Assembly (NCBI GenBank): GCA_020849375.1 | Contig: JADLGJ010000072.1 | Coordinates: forward strand, 1-32,363 | Origin: Candidatus Omnitrophota bacterium | GTDB taxonomy: Bacteria > Omnitrophota > Gorgyraeia > Zapsychrales > JANLHA01 | Length of the DNA stretch: 32,363 bases | Direction: 5' to 3' | Shown here: positions 15,628 through 22,500 of the stretch, piece by piece | Position numbering within the stretch: the stretch's first letter is position 1 | Layout: each line of letters begins with the position of its first letter | Notes under the pieces: model-generated | The model's input: the letters and a program-made list of their open reading frames with translations, nothing else | Told to the model about the DNA's origin: nothing | Database searches by the model: none | Program-made: the position numbers and the translations under genes

Positions 15628-16200
15628 ATGGGGTATATTATTCTTGCAATTATCTTTTTTGTGGCCGTCGGGCTAGCGCTGTATTTTGTCGGCGTTTATA
15701 ACGGGCTTATCCTGCTCTCGCGCAACATCGATAAGGCGTGGGCCAATATTGACGTTTTATTAAAACAGCGTTACGACGAAATTCCCAAGCTCGTTAAGGT
15801 TTGCGAAGGGTACATGAAATATGAAGCGGAGACTTTGAGCAAGATCACCGCGGCACGCACGGCGTGCATGAACGCTAAATCCGTCGGAGAAACGGCTGCC
15901 GCCGAAGGGATGTTGACGCAGTCTTTGAAAACGTTATTCGCTGTTTCGGAGAATTATCCTGATCTTAAGGCGAATAATAATTTCTCCCAGCTGCAGGGCC
16001 GCGTGAGTTATTTGGAAAGCCAGCTCGCTGACCGCCGGGAATTCTACAATGATTCCGTCAATACGTACAATATTCGTATCAACCAGATCCCTGACGTGAT
16101 CGTCGCGCGCAATATGCTCAATTATAAAGAACGCGATCTGTTCAAAGTTGGCGAAGAAGAGCGTAAAGACGTTGATATCAAGTTCGATTTTCCGAAGTAG
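15628..16200 (+). CDS. lemA: LemA family protein
   Basis: 190 residues with one N-terminal membrane helix (IILAIIFFVAVGLALYFVGVYNGLI) and the LemA helical domain: NIDKAWANIDVLLKQRYDEIPKLV is the family signature, followed by VSENYPDLKANNNFSQLQ and the DRREFYNDSVNTYNIRI block. LemA proteins have a membrane anchor and a mostly helical body; their molecular role is unsettled, with links to envelope stress and to TPM/GIDE partners. It has the best Shine-Dalgarno in the window (AAGGAGG, 5 nt before ATG). The GIDE gene is 30 bp upstream, a pairing known in many bacteria. The gene ends 2 bp short of the convergent comM gene with no room for a terminator. Confidence 0.95.
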   Translation: MGYIILAIIFFVAVGLALYFVGVYNGLILLSRNIDKAWANIDVLLKQRYDEIPKLVKVCEGYMKYEAETLSKITAARTACMNAKSVGETAAAEGMLTQSLKTLFAVSENYPDLKANNNFSQLQGRVSYLESQLADRREFYNDSVNTYNIRINQIPDVIVARNMLNYKERDLFKVGEEERKDVDIKFDFPK

Positions 16201-16202
16201 CT

Positions 16203-17741
16203 TTATCCCGCCGACCACCAGGTCCGGTCTAAACTGCGGTACCCTATCGCCTCAGCAATATGCTGGGGCGATATTGTTTCCTGGCCTTCAAGATCGGCGA
16301 TGGTCCGGCTGACCTTGAGGATCTTGTCATGGGCGCGGGCTGAGAGTTTTAGTTCTTCGATCGCGGTCTTTAAAAGATCCAGACTGTCTTTGTTTAAAGG
16401 ACAGAACTGCTTGATCTGTTTTTGGCTCATTTGCGCGTTGGCAAAGATGCCGGAATTTTTAAAGCGCTCTTGCTGAATGCCGCGTGCCGCGACGGTGCGT
16501 TTCTTGATCTCCGATGACGTTTCAGCTTTGTGATGCTGCATGAGCTCGAGCGGTTTGAGCGCCGGGACTTCGAGATGAATATCAATACGGTCCAAGAGCG
16601 GGCCGGAAATTTTCCCCATATAGCGCTGCACTTGTTGCGGCGAACATTGGCAGCGGCGTCGCGTGTCCGTCAAATATCCGCATGGGCACGGGTTCATGCT
16701 AGCGACGAGCATGAACTTCGCCGGAAACCGCGCCGCACGGTTCGCGCGCGAGATCGTCACACAATGATCTTCCAGCGGCTGCCGTAACGATTCCAGAACA
16801 TAGCGTCCGAATTCCGGGATTTCATCCAAAAATAAAACCCCATGATGACTTAATGTGACTTCGCCCGGTTTGGGAACGGAACCGCCGCCCACGAGCGCGA
16901 CATCGGACGACGTATGATGCGGGGAGCGGAACGGCCGTGTTGTCAGCAAGCTCACTTGCGGCGGGATTAATCCCATGACTGAATGGATTTTAGTTATTTC
17001 CAGCGATTCTTCCAAGGTCATATCCGGCAAGATCGTCGGAATACGTTTTGCGAGCATGGTCTTGCCGCTGCCCGGCGGGCCGATGAGCAGACAGTTATGT
17101 CCGCCGGTGGCGGCGACTTCGATCCCGCGCTTGACATGCGCCTGGCCTTTAACGTCACTGAAGTCGAGGCTATAGTGATTCGTCTTCTGGAACAATGAAG
17201 CCGTATCCACTTTGAACGGTGAGATCGTTTCTTCCCCCGAAAGAAAGTTAACGACCTCTTTAAGGTTTTGCACGGGATAAATAGCGATCGTGTTCGTCAC
17301 CGCGGCTTCGGCGGCATTCGTGCGCGGCAAAAGGAAACCTTTGAATTGATCCGGTTTGATATTGAGCGCCACCGATAAAGCCCCGGTCACCGGCATGATT
17401 TTTCCGTCGAGAGAGAGTTCCCCTAAAATGACATACTGTGCAAGTTGTTCGTTCTCGATCTGCCCGGTCGCGCTTAAATATCCCAGCGCGATCGCCAAGT
17501 CGAAGGACGGCCCTTCTTTGGGAATATTTGCCGGAGAGAGATTGATCGTCACACGCTGTGGTTTGTATTGATAACCGCTGTTGCGGATCGCGGCGCGGAC
17601 GCGCTCTTTGCTTTCTTTGACCGCACTGTCGGGAAGGCCGACGATGACCGTGCCGGGCAAACCGGCGGAGACATCAACTTCGATCGTGATGGGATAAGCA
17701 TCCAACGACGAAATGCCGTAGCTGAAGACTTTGGATAACAT
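16203..17741 (-). CDS. comM: ComM / YifB family Mg-chelatase-like AAA+ ATPase
   Basis: 512 residues, normal for ComM. Domains in order: an N-terminal Lon-protease-like fold (1-170, GLPDSAVKESKERVRAAI), an AAA+ core with Walker A GPPGSGKT (221-228), Walker B VLFLDE (302-307), the sensor SMNPCPCG, and a C-terminal Mg-chelatase domain (SARAHDKILKVSRTIADL). Four cysteines, C352, C354, C364 and C366, could bind zinc. ComM is a hexameric helicase that promotes branch migration during natural transformation; in non-competent lineages its role is less clear. It lies 51 bp downstream of hemH on the same strand, with only a weak AGAAAG before the ATG, so it is probably co-transcribed. Confidence 0.95.
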   Translation of the reverse strand: MLSKVFSYGISSLDAYPITIEVDVSAGLPGTVIVGLPDSAVKESKERVRAAIRNSGYQYKPQRVTINLSPANIPKEGPSFDLAIALGYLSATGQIENEQLAQYVILGELSLDGKIMPVTGALSVALNIKPDQFKGFLLPRTNAAEAAVTNTIAIYPVQNLKEVVNFLSGEETISPFKVDTASLFQKTNHYSLDFSDVKGQAHVKRGIEVAATGGHNCLLIGPPGSGKTMLAKRIPTILPDMTLEESLEITKIHSVMGLIPPQVSLLTTRPFRSPHHTSSDVALVGGGSVPKPGEVTLSHHGVLFLDEIPEFGRYVLESLRQPLEDHCVTISRANRAARFPAKFMLVASMNPCPCGYLTDTRRRCQCSPQQVQRYMGKISGPLLDRIDIHLEVPALKPLELMQHHKAETSSEIKKRTVAARGIQQERFKNSGIFANAQMSQKQIKQFCPLNKDSLDLLKTAIEELKLSARAHDKILKVSRTIADLEGQETISPQHIAEAIGYRSLDRTWWSAG

Positions 17742-17792
17742 GATGGACTTTCTGTGGGGGTATTACGGGAAAAGACGGGGAAGAAAATTAAT

Positions 17793-18827
17793 TTAACACG
17801 GCTTAGCGGAATTCTCAAGGACGAGTTGTTTGAGGCATTCCACCCATGTCGGGGAGGTATTCAAGCTTTCGACCAATTGCCAGCGTTCGCCGCCGAGATG
17901 GGTGAATTGATGCTTGTATTCCATGCCGATCTCAACGGTCGTTTCGAGGCAGTCCGCGACAAAGGCGGGAGAGAAAACGAGGACATTTTTAATATTGCGC
18001 TTGATCAGGCCGTTGATGATCTCATCGGTATACGGCTTGACCCAGGGGTCTTTGCCTAAGCGCGACTGAAAACACAAAGTGTACTGATCTTCATTGATGC
18101 CAAGTTCCTTGGCTAACAGCCGGGTCGTCGCGAAACACTGCGCGCGATAGCAGTATTGGTTCTTGTTGTGATAGGTTTTGCAGCAATCGCCTAAGCGGCA
18201 ATATCCGTCGGATGAGGCTTTTAGGATCTGCCGCTCGGGAAGCCCGTGATAGCTAAAAAGGATATGGTCGTATTTAGCCTGAGATAAATATTTTTTGCCT
18301 AGCTCCGCGAATGCTTTGATAAATAGCGGATGTTCGAAAAATTGGCTGATGACCTTGACGGTCGGGACCACTTCCCATCTTTTGATCTCATCCATGAATT
18401 TTTCATGGGTCGAGCCGGTCGAAGCGGAAGCATATTGCGGGTACATCGGGATCACAATGAGTTCTTTGAGCCCTTTGTCCTTAAATTGTTCCAAGGCCGA
18501 CCGCAAACTCGGGTTTTGATAACGCATCCCAAAAACGACCTGATAATCAGCCCCTAAGCTGTCTTGCAAAAGTTTCGTGACCTGATAACCATAAATTTTG
18601 AGCGGCGAACCGTCCTTGGTCCAAAGCTGTTGATAACCTTTGGCGCTTTGGGGCGCACGGAAGGGGGCAATGATCAGGTTGACCAAGAGCCAGCGCTGGA
18701 GAAACGGGATATCAATGACCCGTCCGTCCATGAGGAATTCCTGCAGATATTTACGGACATCCGGAACCGCAGGGCTGTCCGGGGTGCCGAGGTTGAGGAG
18801 GAGAACGCCTGTATGTGCTTTTGCCAT
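17793..18827 (-). CDS. hemH: ferrochelatase, probable [2Fe-2S] class
   Basis: Ferrochelatase inserts Fe2+ into protoporphyrin IX as the last step of protohaem synthesis. Visible motifs: NLGTPDSP at the N-terminus, MRYQNPS, VIPMYPQYASASTGS, the catalytic His in FSYHGLPE (H194), and the conserved Glu in CLETTVEI (E295). At 207-231 the insertion DGYCRLGDCC plus NQYCYRAQC holds five cysteines (C210, C215, C216, C226, C231). Internal four-cysteine clusters of this kind bind a [2Fe-2S] cluster in some bacterial ferrochelatases (established for a class including Myxococcus and Bdellovibrio). Length 344 is normal. No Shine-Dalgarno; an extended -10 (TGTTATAGA) lies 10 nt upstream. comM follows in the same operon. 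Confidence 0.95.
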   Translation of the reverse strand: MAKAHTGVLLLNLGTPDSPAVPDVRKYLQEFLMDGRVIDIPFLQRWLLVNLIIAPFRAPQSAKGYQQLWTKDGSPLKIYGYQVTKLLQDSLGADYQVVFGMRYQNPSLRSALEQFKDKGLKELIVIPMYPQYASASTGSTHEKFMDEIKRWEVVPTVKVISQFFEHPLFIKAFAELGKKYLSQAKYDHILFSYHGLPERQILKASSDGYCRLGDCCKTYHNKNQYCYRAQCFATTRLLAKELGINEDQYTLCFQSRLGKDPWVKPYTDEIINGLIKRNIKNVLVFSPAFVADCLETTVEIGMEYKHQFTHLGGERWQLVESLNTSPTWVECLKQLVLENSAKPC

Positions 18828-18837
18828 AAGGGGTTAT

Positions 18838-18857
18838 TCTATAACAAGTTTTGTTAT
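18838..18857 (-). promoter_or_regulatory. hemH promoter with overlapping palindrome
   Basis: On the minus strand TGTTATAGA (18846-18838) is an extended -10, and the 17-bp palindrome ATAACAAAACTTGTTAT (18857-18841) runs through it. A repressor bound there would block RNA polymerase. No -35 is clear. The same palindrome followed by T's could also be read as a weak plus-strand hairpin, but no plus-strand transcript ends here. Confidence 0.4.
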
Positions 18858-18894
18858 TTTTCGAGCAAATTAATTTTTGAGCGCGCCTTAAAGG

Positions 18895-18914
18895 GAGCAT
18901 TCTGCGGAATGCTC
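18895..18914. repeat. 8-bp inverted repeat between hemH and the PAP2-like gene
   Basis: GAGCATTC, loop TGCG, GAATGCTC, immediately before an A tract and the -35 of the plus-strand promoter. The T run is on the wrong side for a terminator in either direction, so an operator is more likely. Confidence 0.45.
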
Positions 18915-18921
18915 AAAAAAC

Positions 18922-18950
18922 TTGCTTTTCGACGCCGGCGCTCCTATAAT
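18922..18950 (+). promoter_or_regulatory. sigma70 promoter of the PAP2-ldt-accA-rlmN genes
   Basis: TTGCTT (18922-18927) and TATAAT (18945-18950) are exactly 17 bp apart, with a predicted start near 18957. The ORF-track start for the next gene is this -35 hexamer. Confidence 0.65.
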
Positions 18951-18984
18951 ACGGGAACTATTAAGAGAGCATTTTTCGCAAATT

Positions 18985-19473
18985 TTGGAGCTAAAACTGC
19001 CACAAACACCTTTAGAAAATCATCTGGCAACTCCAGTTGGGCACAAGATCCTGCTGATCACCATTTCGGTTTGGGCTATCGCACAGACGATCAAGGTCAT
19101 TTTAGGGGTCATTGTTGAACGGCGATTCAATTTCCGCTGGTTCATCGGGACCGGAGGCATGCCGTCCAGCCACGCAGCCGGCGTCACGGCTTTGGCAACT
19201 CTCTGCGGCTTATGCGTGGGCTTTGAATCGGTAGCTTTTGCTTTAGCTTCGGTTTTTGCCCTGGTGACGATGTTTGACGCGCAAGGTGTACGCCGGGCGA
19301 CCGGGCAGCAGGCGGAAGTTTTAAACAAAATAGTCGAAGACCTTTACCGGCACGGTAATATTCCCGTCAACCGGTTAAGGGAGCTTGTCGGGCACACTCC
19401 GTTCCAGGTCTTTGTGGGGGCTTTGGTCGGCGGTTTCTTTGCGGTGTTCTTTTATAATATTTGGATCAGATAA
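18985..19473 (+). CDS. divergent PAP2-family membrane protein (DUF212)
   Basis: A small polytopic membrane protein of the divergent acid phosphatase/vanadium-haloperoxidase family (B. subtilis YuiD type). Hallmarks are WAIAQTIKVILG, GTGGMPSSHAAGVTALAT, the VTMFDAQGVRRATGQQAEVLN block, and the C-terminal ELVGHTPFQVFVGALVGG. Substrate is unknown; other PAP2 enzymes act on lipid phosphates. The track start (TTG 18922) is the -35 of its promoter and cannot be translated from that transcript. No ATG or GTG exists before the conserved domain. TTG 18985 lacks a Shine-Dalgarno; CTG 18997 has TTGGAG with a 6-nt spacer and is also plausible. I give 18985 as the boundary, with the exact start uncertain. 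Confidence 0.85.
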   Translation: MELKLPQTPLENHLATPVGHKILLITISVWAIAQTIKVILGVIVERRFNFRWFIGTGGMPSSHAAGVTALATLCGLCVGFESVAFALASVFALVTMFDAQGVRRATGQQAEVLNKIVEDLYRHGNIPVNRLRELVGHTPFQVFVGALVGGFFAVFFYNIWIR

Positions 19474-19485
19474 TGGAGGCTTGGT

Positions 19486-20310
19486 GTGAATAAAAAAATA
19501 TTGATCGTTGCTGCGGTGATCGCGGGGGTCGTGGCCGTATTTGTTTTTATGCCGAAGCGGCATTCGCCAAAAGCTGAAGGCCAGGCCGCTCCGGTGAACA
19601 ATGTCAAAGAAGCAAAAGAGCTTTATGCTCAGGCTGTGAAGCTGCGCCAGATGAACGAGCCGCTCAAGGCCCGCGCGATCTATCAGGATATTGTTAAGAA
19701 TTATCCCGATATTGACAATATGTCGGCGATCCAGCAGGAAGCGGAAGCGCTGAATATGCAGATCTTGTTCTCCCGGACGGAAGTTCCGGAAAAAACGGTC
19801 ATTCATGAAGTCGTTCCTGGTGACAGTTTGGCCAAGATCGCGAAAAAATATAATACGACCACGGATTTTATCCGCCGCAGTAATAATCTCAAAGGTGATG
19901 TCGTGCGTTTGGGAGAAAAATTGCGGATCTGGATCGGTAAGTTCAATGTTTTTGTTGATAAGTCGCAGAATGTTTTGATCCTCAAAGACGGCAATGACAT
20001 TGTGAAAGTTTATAATGTTTCGACGGGTGCCAACAATAGTACTCCGGTCGGGACATTTAAGATCACCACTAAATTGGAAAATCCGGTTTGGTTCAATAAA
20101 GGCATGGTCGTTCCGCCGGAAAGCCCCGACAATGTTTTGGGGACCCGTTGGCTGGGTTTTGATATTCAGGGTTATGGCATTCACGGCACGGTCGAGCCCA
20201 AAGCGATCGGCCAGCAGGTCACGGCCGGATGCGTGCGCATGATCAATGAGCAGGTCGAAGAGCTCTATAGTATTCTACCCGTCGGAACAGAAGTTGTTGT
20301 TGTTGATTAA
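19486..20310 (+). CDS. LysM and L,D-transpeptidase (YkuD) protein
   Basis: 274 residues, anchored by an N-terminal helix (ILIVAAVIAGVVAVFVFM). Helical/TPR-like segment at about 40-97, LysM peptidoglycan-binding domain at about 105-150 (HEVVPGDSLAKIAKKYN), then the YkuD catalytic domain with H233 in GIHGT and the active-site Cys C249 in TAGCVRM. It would form 3-3 crosslinks in peptidoglycan, or attach proteins to it, in the periplasm. Start is GTG at 19486 with GGAGG 6 nt upstream, right after the PAP2 stop, so the two are co-transcribed. A weak AT-rich hairpin follows the stop. Confidence 0.94.
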   Translation: MNKKILIVAAVIAGVVAVFVFMPKRHSPKAEGQAAPVNNVKEAKELYAQAVKLRQMNEPLKARAIYQDIVKNYPDIDNMSAIQQEAEALNMQILFSRTEVPEKTVIHEVVPGDSLAKIAKKYNTTTDFIRRSNNLKGDVVRLGEKLRIWIGKFNVFVDKSQNVLILKDGNDIVKVYNVSTGANNSTPVGTFKITTKLENPVWFNKGMVVPPESPDNVLGTRWLGFDIQGYGIHGTVEPKAIGQQVTAGCVRMINEQVEELYSILPVGTEVVVVD

Positions 20311-20331
20311 GTTTTTAACTTAAATTTATTT
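20307..20331 (+). terminator. weak AT-rich hairpin after the transpeptidase gene
   Basis: TTAAGTT, loop TTT, AACTTAA, followed by ATTTATTTTT. The stem is all A/T except one G-C pair, so termination would be partial at best. Confidence 0.3.
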
Positions 20332-20350
20332 TTCGCTCGCTCACTCGCTC
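20331..20350. repeat. GCTC-rich intergenic tract
   Basis: TTTCGCTCGCTCACTCGCTC contains four GCTC-like tetramers between two genes. It resembles GAGCGA-type dispersed intergenic repeats of some bacteria, but only one copy lies in this window. Confidence 0.35.
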
Positions 20351-20353
20351 AAA

Positions 20354-20405
20354 ATGATGATTTGGGCGAAGAAGCGGAAGAAAAAAAGAGGGCCCAAATC
20401 ATCAT
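20354..20405 (+). promoter_or_regulatory. long hairpin covering the accA start codon
   Basis: ATGATGATTTGGGC (20354-20367) and GCCCAAATCATCAT (20392-20405) are perfect 14-bp complements separated by a purine-rich 24-nt loop. The 3' arm ends on the second base of the accA ATG at 20404, and the loop ends in AAAGAGG, the only Shine-Dalgarno candidate. This looks like a cis-acting translational control element; the effector is unknown. Confidence 0.6.
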
Positions 20406-21363
20406 GTCTGGACTAGATTTTGAAAAACCGATCATCGAGTTGGAAACCAAGATCAATGAATTAAAGAATCTCGGGAAAACAAGAAAAGTTGACCTTGATC
20501 CCGAGATCAAAAAGCTTGAGCAAAAAGCTGCGAAAATGAAGGAAGAGATCTATTCCAAGTTGACCGATTGGCAGCGCGTGCAGATCGCCCGCCATCCGCT
20601 GCGTCCGTACACCCTGGATTATATTAATATGATGACTTCCGAATTTATCGAGGTCCATGGTGACCGCTTATTCGCGGACGACCTTGCGCTCGTCGGAGGA
20701 TTTGCGAAATTGAACGGCCACCGCATCATGATCATGGGCCACCAAAAAGGCCGCGACACAAAAGATAATATCCGCCGCAACTTTGGCTGTGCGCATCCCG
20801 AAGGTTACCGCAAAGCGATGCGTTTGATGAGGCTGGCGGAAAAGTTTGGTTTGCCGGTCGTTGTTTTGATCGATACCCCCGGTGCTTATCCCGGTGTCGG
20901 CGCTGAAGAGCGCGGGCAAGCGCAGGCGATCGCGGAAAATCTGATGGACATGGCGCAGTTGAAAACCCCGGTCGTTGCGACCATCATCGGTGAAGGCGGA
21001 AGCGGTGGCGCCTTAGGTGTTGCTGTTGCCGACCGTGTCCTTATTTTACAAAATGCTTATTATTCGGTTATTTCGCCGGAAGGTTGTGCTTCGATCTTGT
21101 GGCGCAGCAGTACAAAAGCCCCGGAAGCGGCCAATGCTTTAAAATTGACCGGCGAACACCTTTTGAAATTCGGGATCGTTGATGAGGTCGTTGCCGAGCC
21201 CGAAGGCGGCGCGCACCGCGACCCCGAAGCGATCGCTGCTCAACTAAAGAAGGCGATCCTTAGAAATATTAAAGAACTCACACCCCTTTCCCCGGAAGAA
21301 CTCCTCGACCAGCGTTATGAGAAATTCCGCCGTATGGGCCACTTCCAGACGGTCGAAGCCTAA
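20404..21363 (+). CDS. accA: acetyl-CoA carboxylase carboxyltransferase subunit alpha
   Basis: AccA and AccD form the carboxyltransferase that moves CO2 from biotin to acetyl-CoA, the first step of fatty-acid synthesis. From the ATG at 20404 the protein has 319 residues, the usual AccA length. Features: an N-terminal helical region (KPIIELETKINELK), then HPLRPYTLDYI, FIEVHGDRLFADDLALVGG, HQKGRDTKDNI, PEGYRKAMRLM, DTPGAYPGVGAEERGQA, GEGGSGGALG and YYSVISPEGCASILW. The track start at 20362 (TTG) adds 14 residues from a hairpin and a purine tract and is rejected. accD and the biotin genes are not in the window. rlmN follows after 6 bp. Confidence 0.97.
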   Translation: MSGLDFEKPIIELETKINELKNLGKTRKVDLDPEIKKLEQKAAKMKEEIYSKLTDWQRVQIARHPLRPYTLDYINMMTSEFIEVHGDRLFADDLALVGGFAKLNGHRIMIMGHQKGRDTKDNIRRNFGCAHPEGYRKAMRLMRLAEKFGLPVVVLIDTPGAYPGVGAEERGQAQAIAENLMDMAQLKTPVVATIIGEGGSGGALGVAVADRVLILQNAYYSVISPEGCASILWRSSTKAPEAANALKLTGEHLLKFGIVDEVVAEPEGGAHRDPEAIAAQLKKAILRNIKELTPLSPEELLDQRYEKFRRMGHFQTVEA

Positions 21364-21369
21364 AATAAA

Positions 21370-22425
21370 ATGACGATTTCGACAGACACTCTTCATCCCG
21401 ATATACGCGGTGTGTTCCTTAAAGACCTTGAGGAGGATTTTCGCGGGATCGGCGAGAAAGCTTTCCGCGCCCGGCAGGTTTTTGATTGGATCTATAAAAA
21501 AGGTGCGACCGGTTTTGATGCGATGACGAATTTGTCACCGGAACTACGTGCGAAATTAAAAGCTAAGTATTCGCTCGCGCCGCCGCAAGTCGCCGCCGAA
21601 CATCACTCTGTGGACGGGACGAAAAAATTCTTGTTCTCGATGACTGATCGCGAGAAAGTTGAGACGGTCATTATTCCGTCGAAGACGCGCGCAACCGTTT
21701 GTGTATCAACACAAGCTGGCTGTAAATTCGGCTGCAAATTCTGCGCAAGCGGCATCGGCGGCTGGACAAGAAATTTAACGGCTGCGGAAATCCTGACCGA
21801 GATCCTTTATGCCAAAGCAAAAAGTAACCTGCACCCTTTATCACATATTGTTTTCATGGGAACCGGGGAGCCGTTGGATAATTATGATAATCTGATGCGC
21901 GCGATCCGTTTGATCAATGCGCCGGAAGGGCTGGGCATCGCAGCCCGGCGTATCACTGTTTCGACGTGCGGTGTCATTCCAAAGATCTTGCAGATGGCGA
22001 CGGAAGGTTTGCAGATCGAGCTGGCTATTTCTTTGCACGGTTATAATGATGAATCACGTAAGGTCCTGATGCCGGTGAATAAAAAATATCCGATGAGCGA
22101 TCTGATCCCGGCTTGCCGGGAATACATTAAGGCGACCAAGCGGCAGATCACGTTCGAATATATTTTGATCAAGGATGTGACTTGCAGTCCCGAGGCCGTG
22201 CGTGAGTTGAGCCTGTTGTTTAAAGGCATGATCTGCAAAATGAACTTGATCCCCTACAACCCTGTTTCTGAATTCGACCACAAGACCCCGAGCCGTGAGG
22301 AAATGAATGATTTTGTCGAAAGCCTGGAACGCGCCGGGATACACGCAACTATCCGCACCCCTCGCGGACGCGACGTTTCCGCGGCGTGCGGGCAACTCCG
22401 GCACGAACATCAAAACGCAAACTAA
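21370..22425 (+). CDS. rlmN: 23S rRNA (A2503-C2) / tRNA (A37-C2) methyltransferase RlmN
   Basis: A radical-SAM enzyme that methylates C2 of A2503 in 23S rRNA and A37 in some tRNAs. The [4Fe-4S] motif CKFGCKFC supplies C118, C122 and C125. The two catalytic cysteines of the ping-pong mechanism are C111 (VCVSTQ) and C340 near the C-terminus (SAACGQL), the latter carrying the transferred methylene. Other RlmN blocks are present: FRARQVFDWIYKKG, FMGTGEPLDNYDN, VSTCGVIPKI, ISLHG and NLIPYNPV. The presence of FMGTGEP and C-terminal AACGQL fits RlmN; Cfr, its resistance-type relative, cannot be formally excluded from motifs but is unlikely in this housekeeping context. The ATG has no Shine-Dalgarno and lies 6 bp after accA, so coupling is likely. 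Confidence 0.96.
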   Translation: MTISTDTLHPDIRGVFLKDLEEDFRGIGEKAFRARQVFDWIYKKGATGFDAMTNLSPELRAKLKAKYSLAPPQVAAEHHSVDGTKKFLFSMTDREKVETVIIPSKTRATVCVSTQAGCKFGCKFCASGIGGWTRNLTAAEILTEILYAKAKSNLHPLSHIVFMGTGEPLDNYDNLMRAIRLINAPEGLGIAARRITVSTCGVIPKILQMATEGLQIELAISLHGYNDESRKVLMPVNKKYPMSDLIPACREYIKATKRQITFEYILIKDVTCSPEAVRELSLLFKGMICKMNLIPYNPVSEFDHKTPSREEMNDFVESLERAGIHATIRTPRGRDVSAACGQLRHEHQNAN

Positions 22426-22437
22426 TTCGTTATCGCG

Positions 22438-22466
22438 TTGACGTCAAATTGAACAGGCTCTATAAT
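22438..22466 (+). promoter_or_regulatory. sigma70 promoter of the gsp operon
   Basis: TTGACG (22438-22443) and TATAAT (22461-22466) are 17 bp apart, one base from consensus in total. Transcription would start near 22473, giving a leader of about 28 nt. A second TATAAT at 22476-22481 has no matching -35. Confidence 0.8.
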
Positions 22467-22500
22467 TTGTATATCTATAATATTAATATTTAACAAGAGT

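Noticed and set aside
18895-18914. Hairpin GAGCATTC...GAATGCTC as an intrinsic terminator
   Set aside because: The run next to it is A's on the plus strand and precedes the stem on the minus strand, so neither orientation gives a U tract after the stem.
18564-19118. 184-residue plus-strand ORF across the hemH start and intergenic promoters
   Set aside because: Antisense to hemH and runs through two promoters and a palindrome; protein looks random.
19375-20184. 269-residue minus-strand ORF
   Set aside because: Antisense to the L,D-transpeptidase gene, whose catalytic motifs are intact on the plus strand; no recognisable domain.
20331-20350. GCTC repeats as a Rep-type replication origin or ITR
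   Set aside because: Only four tetramers, no second terminal copy, no replication gene nearby; position between housekeeping genes makes a dispersed repeat more likely.
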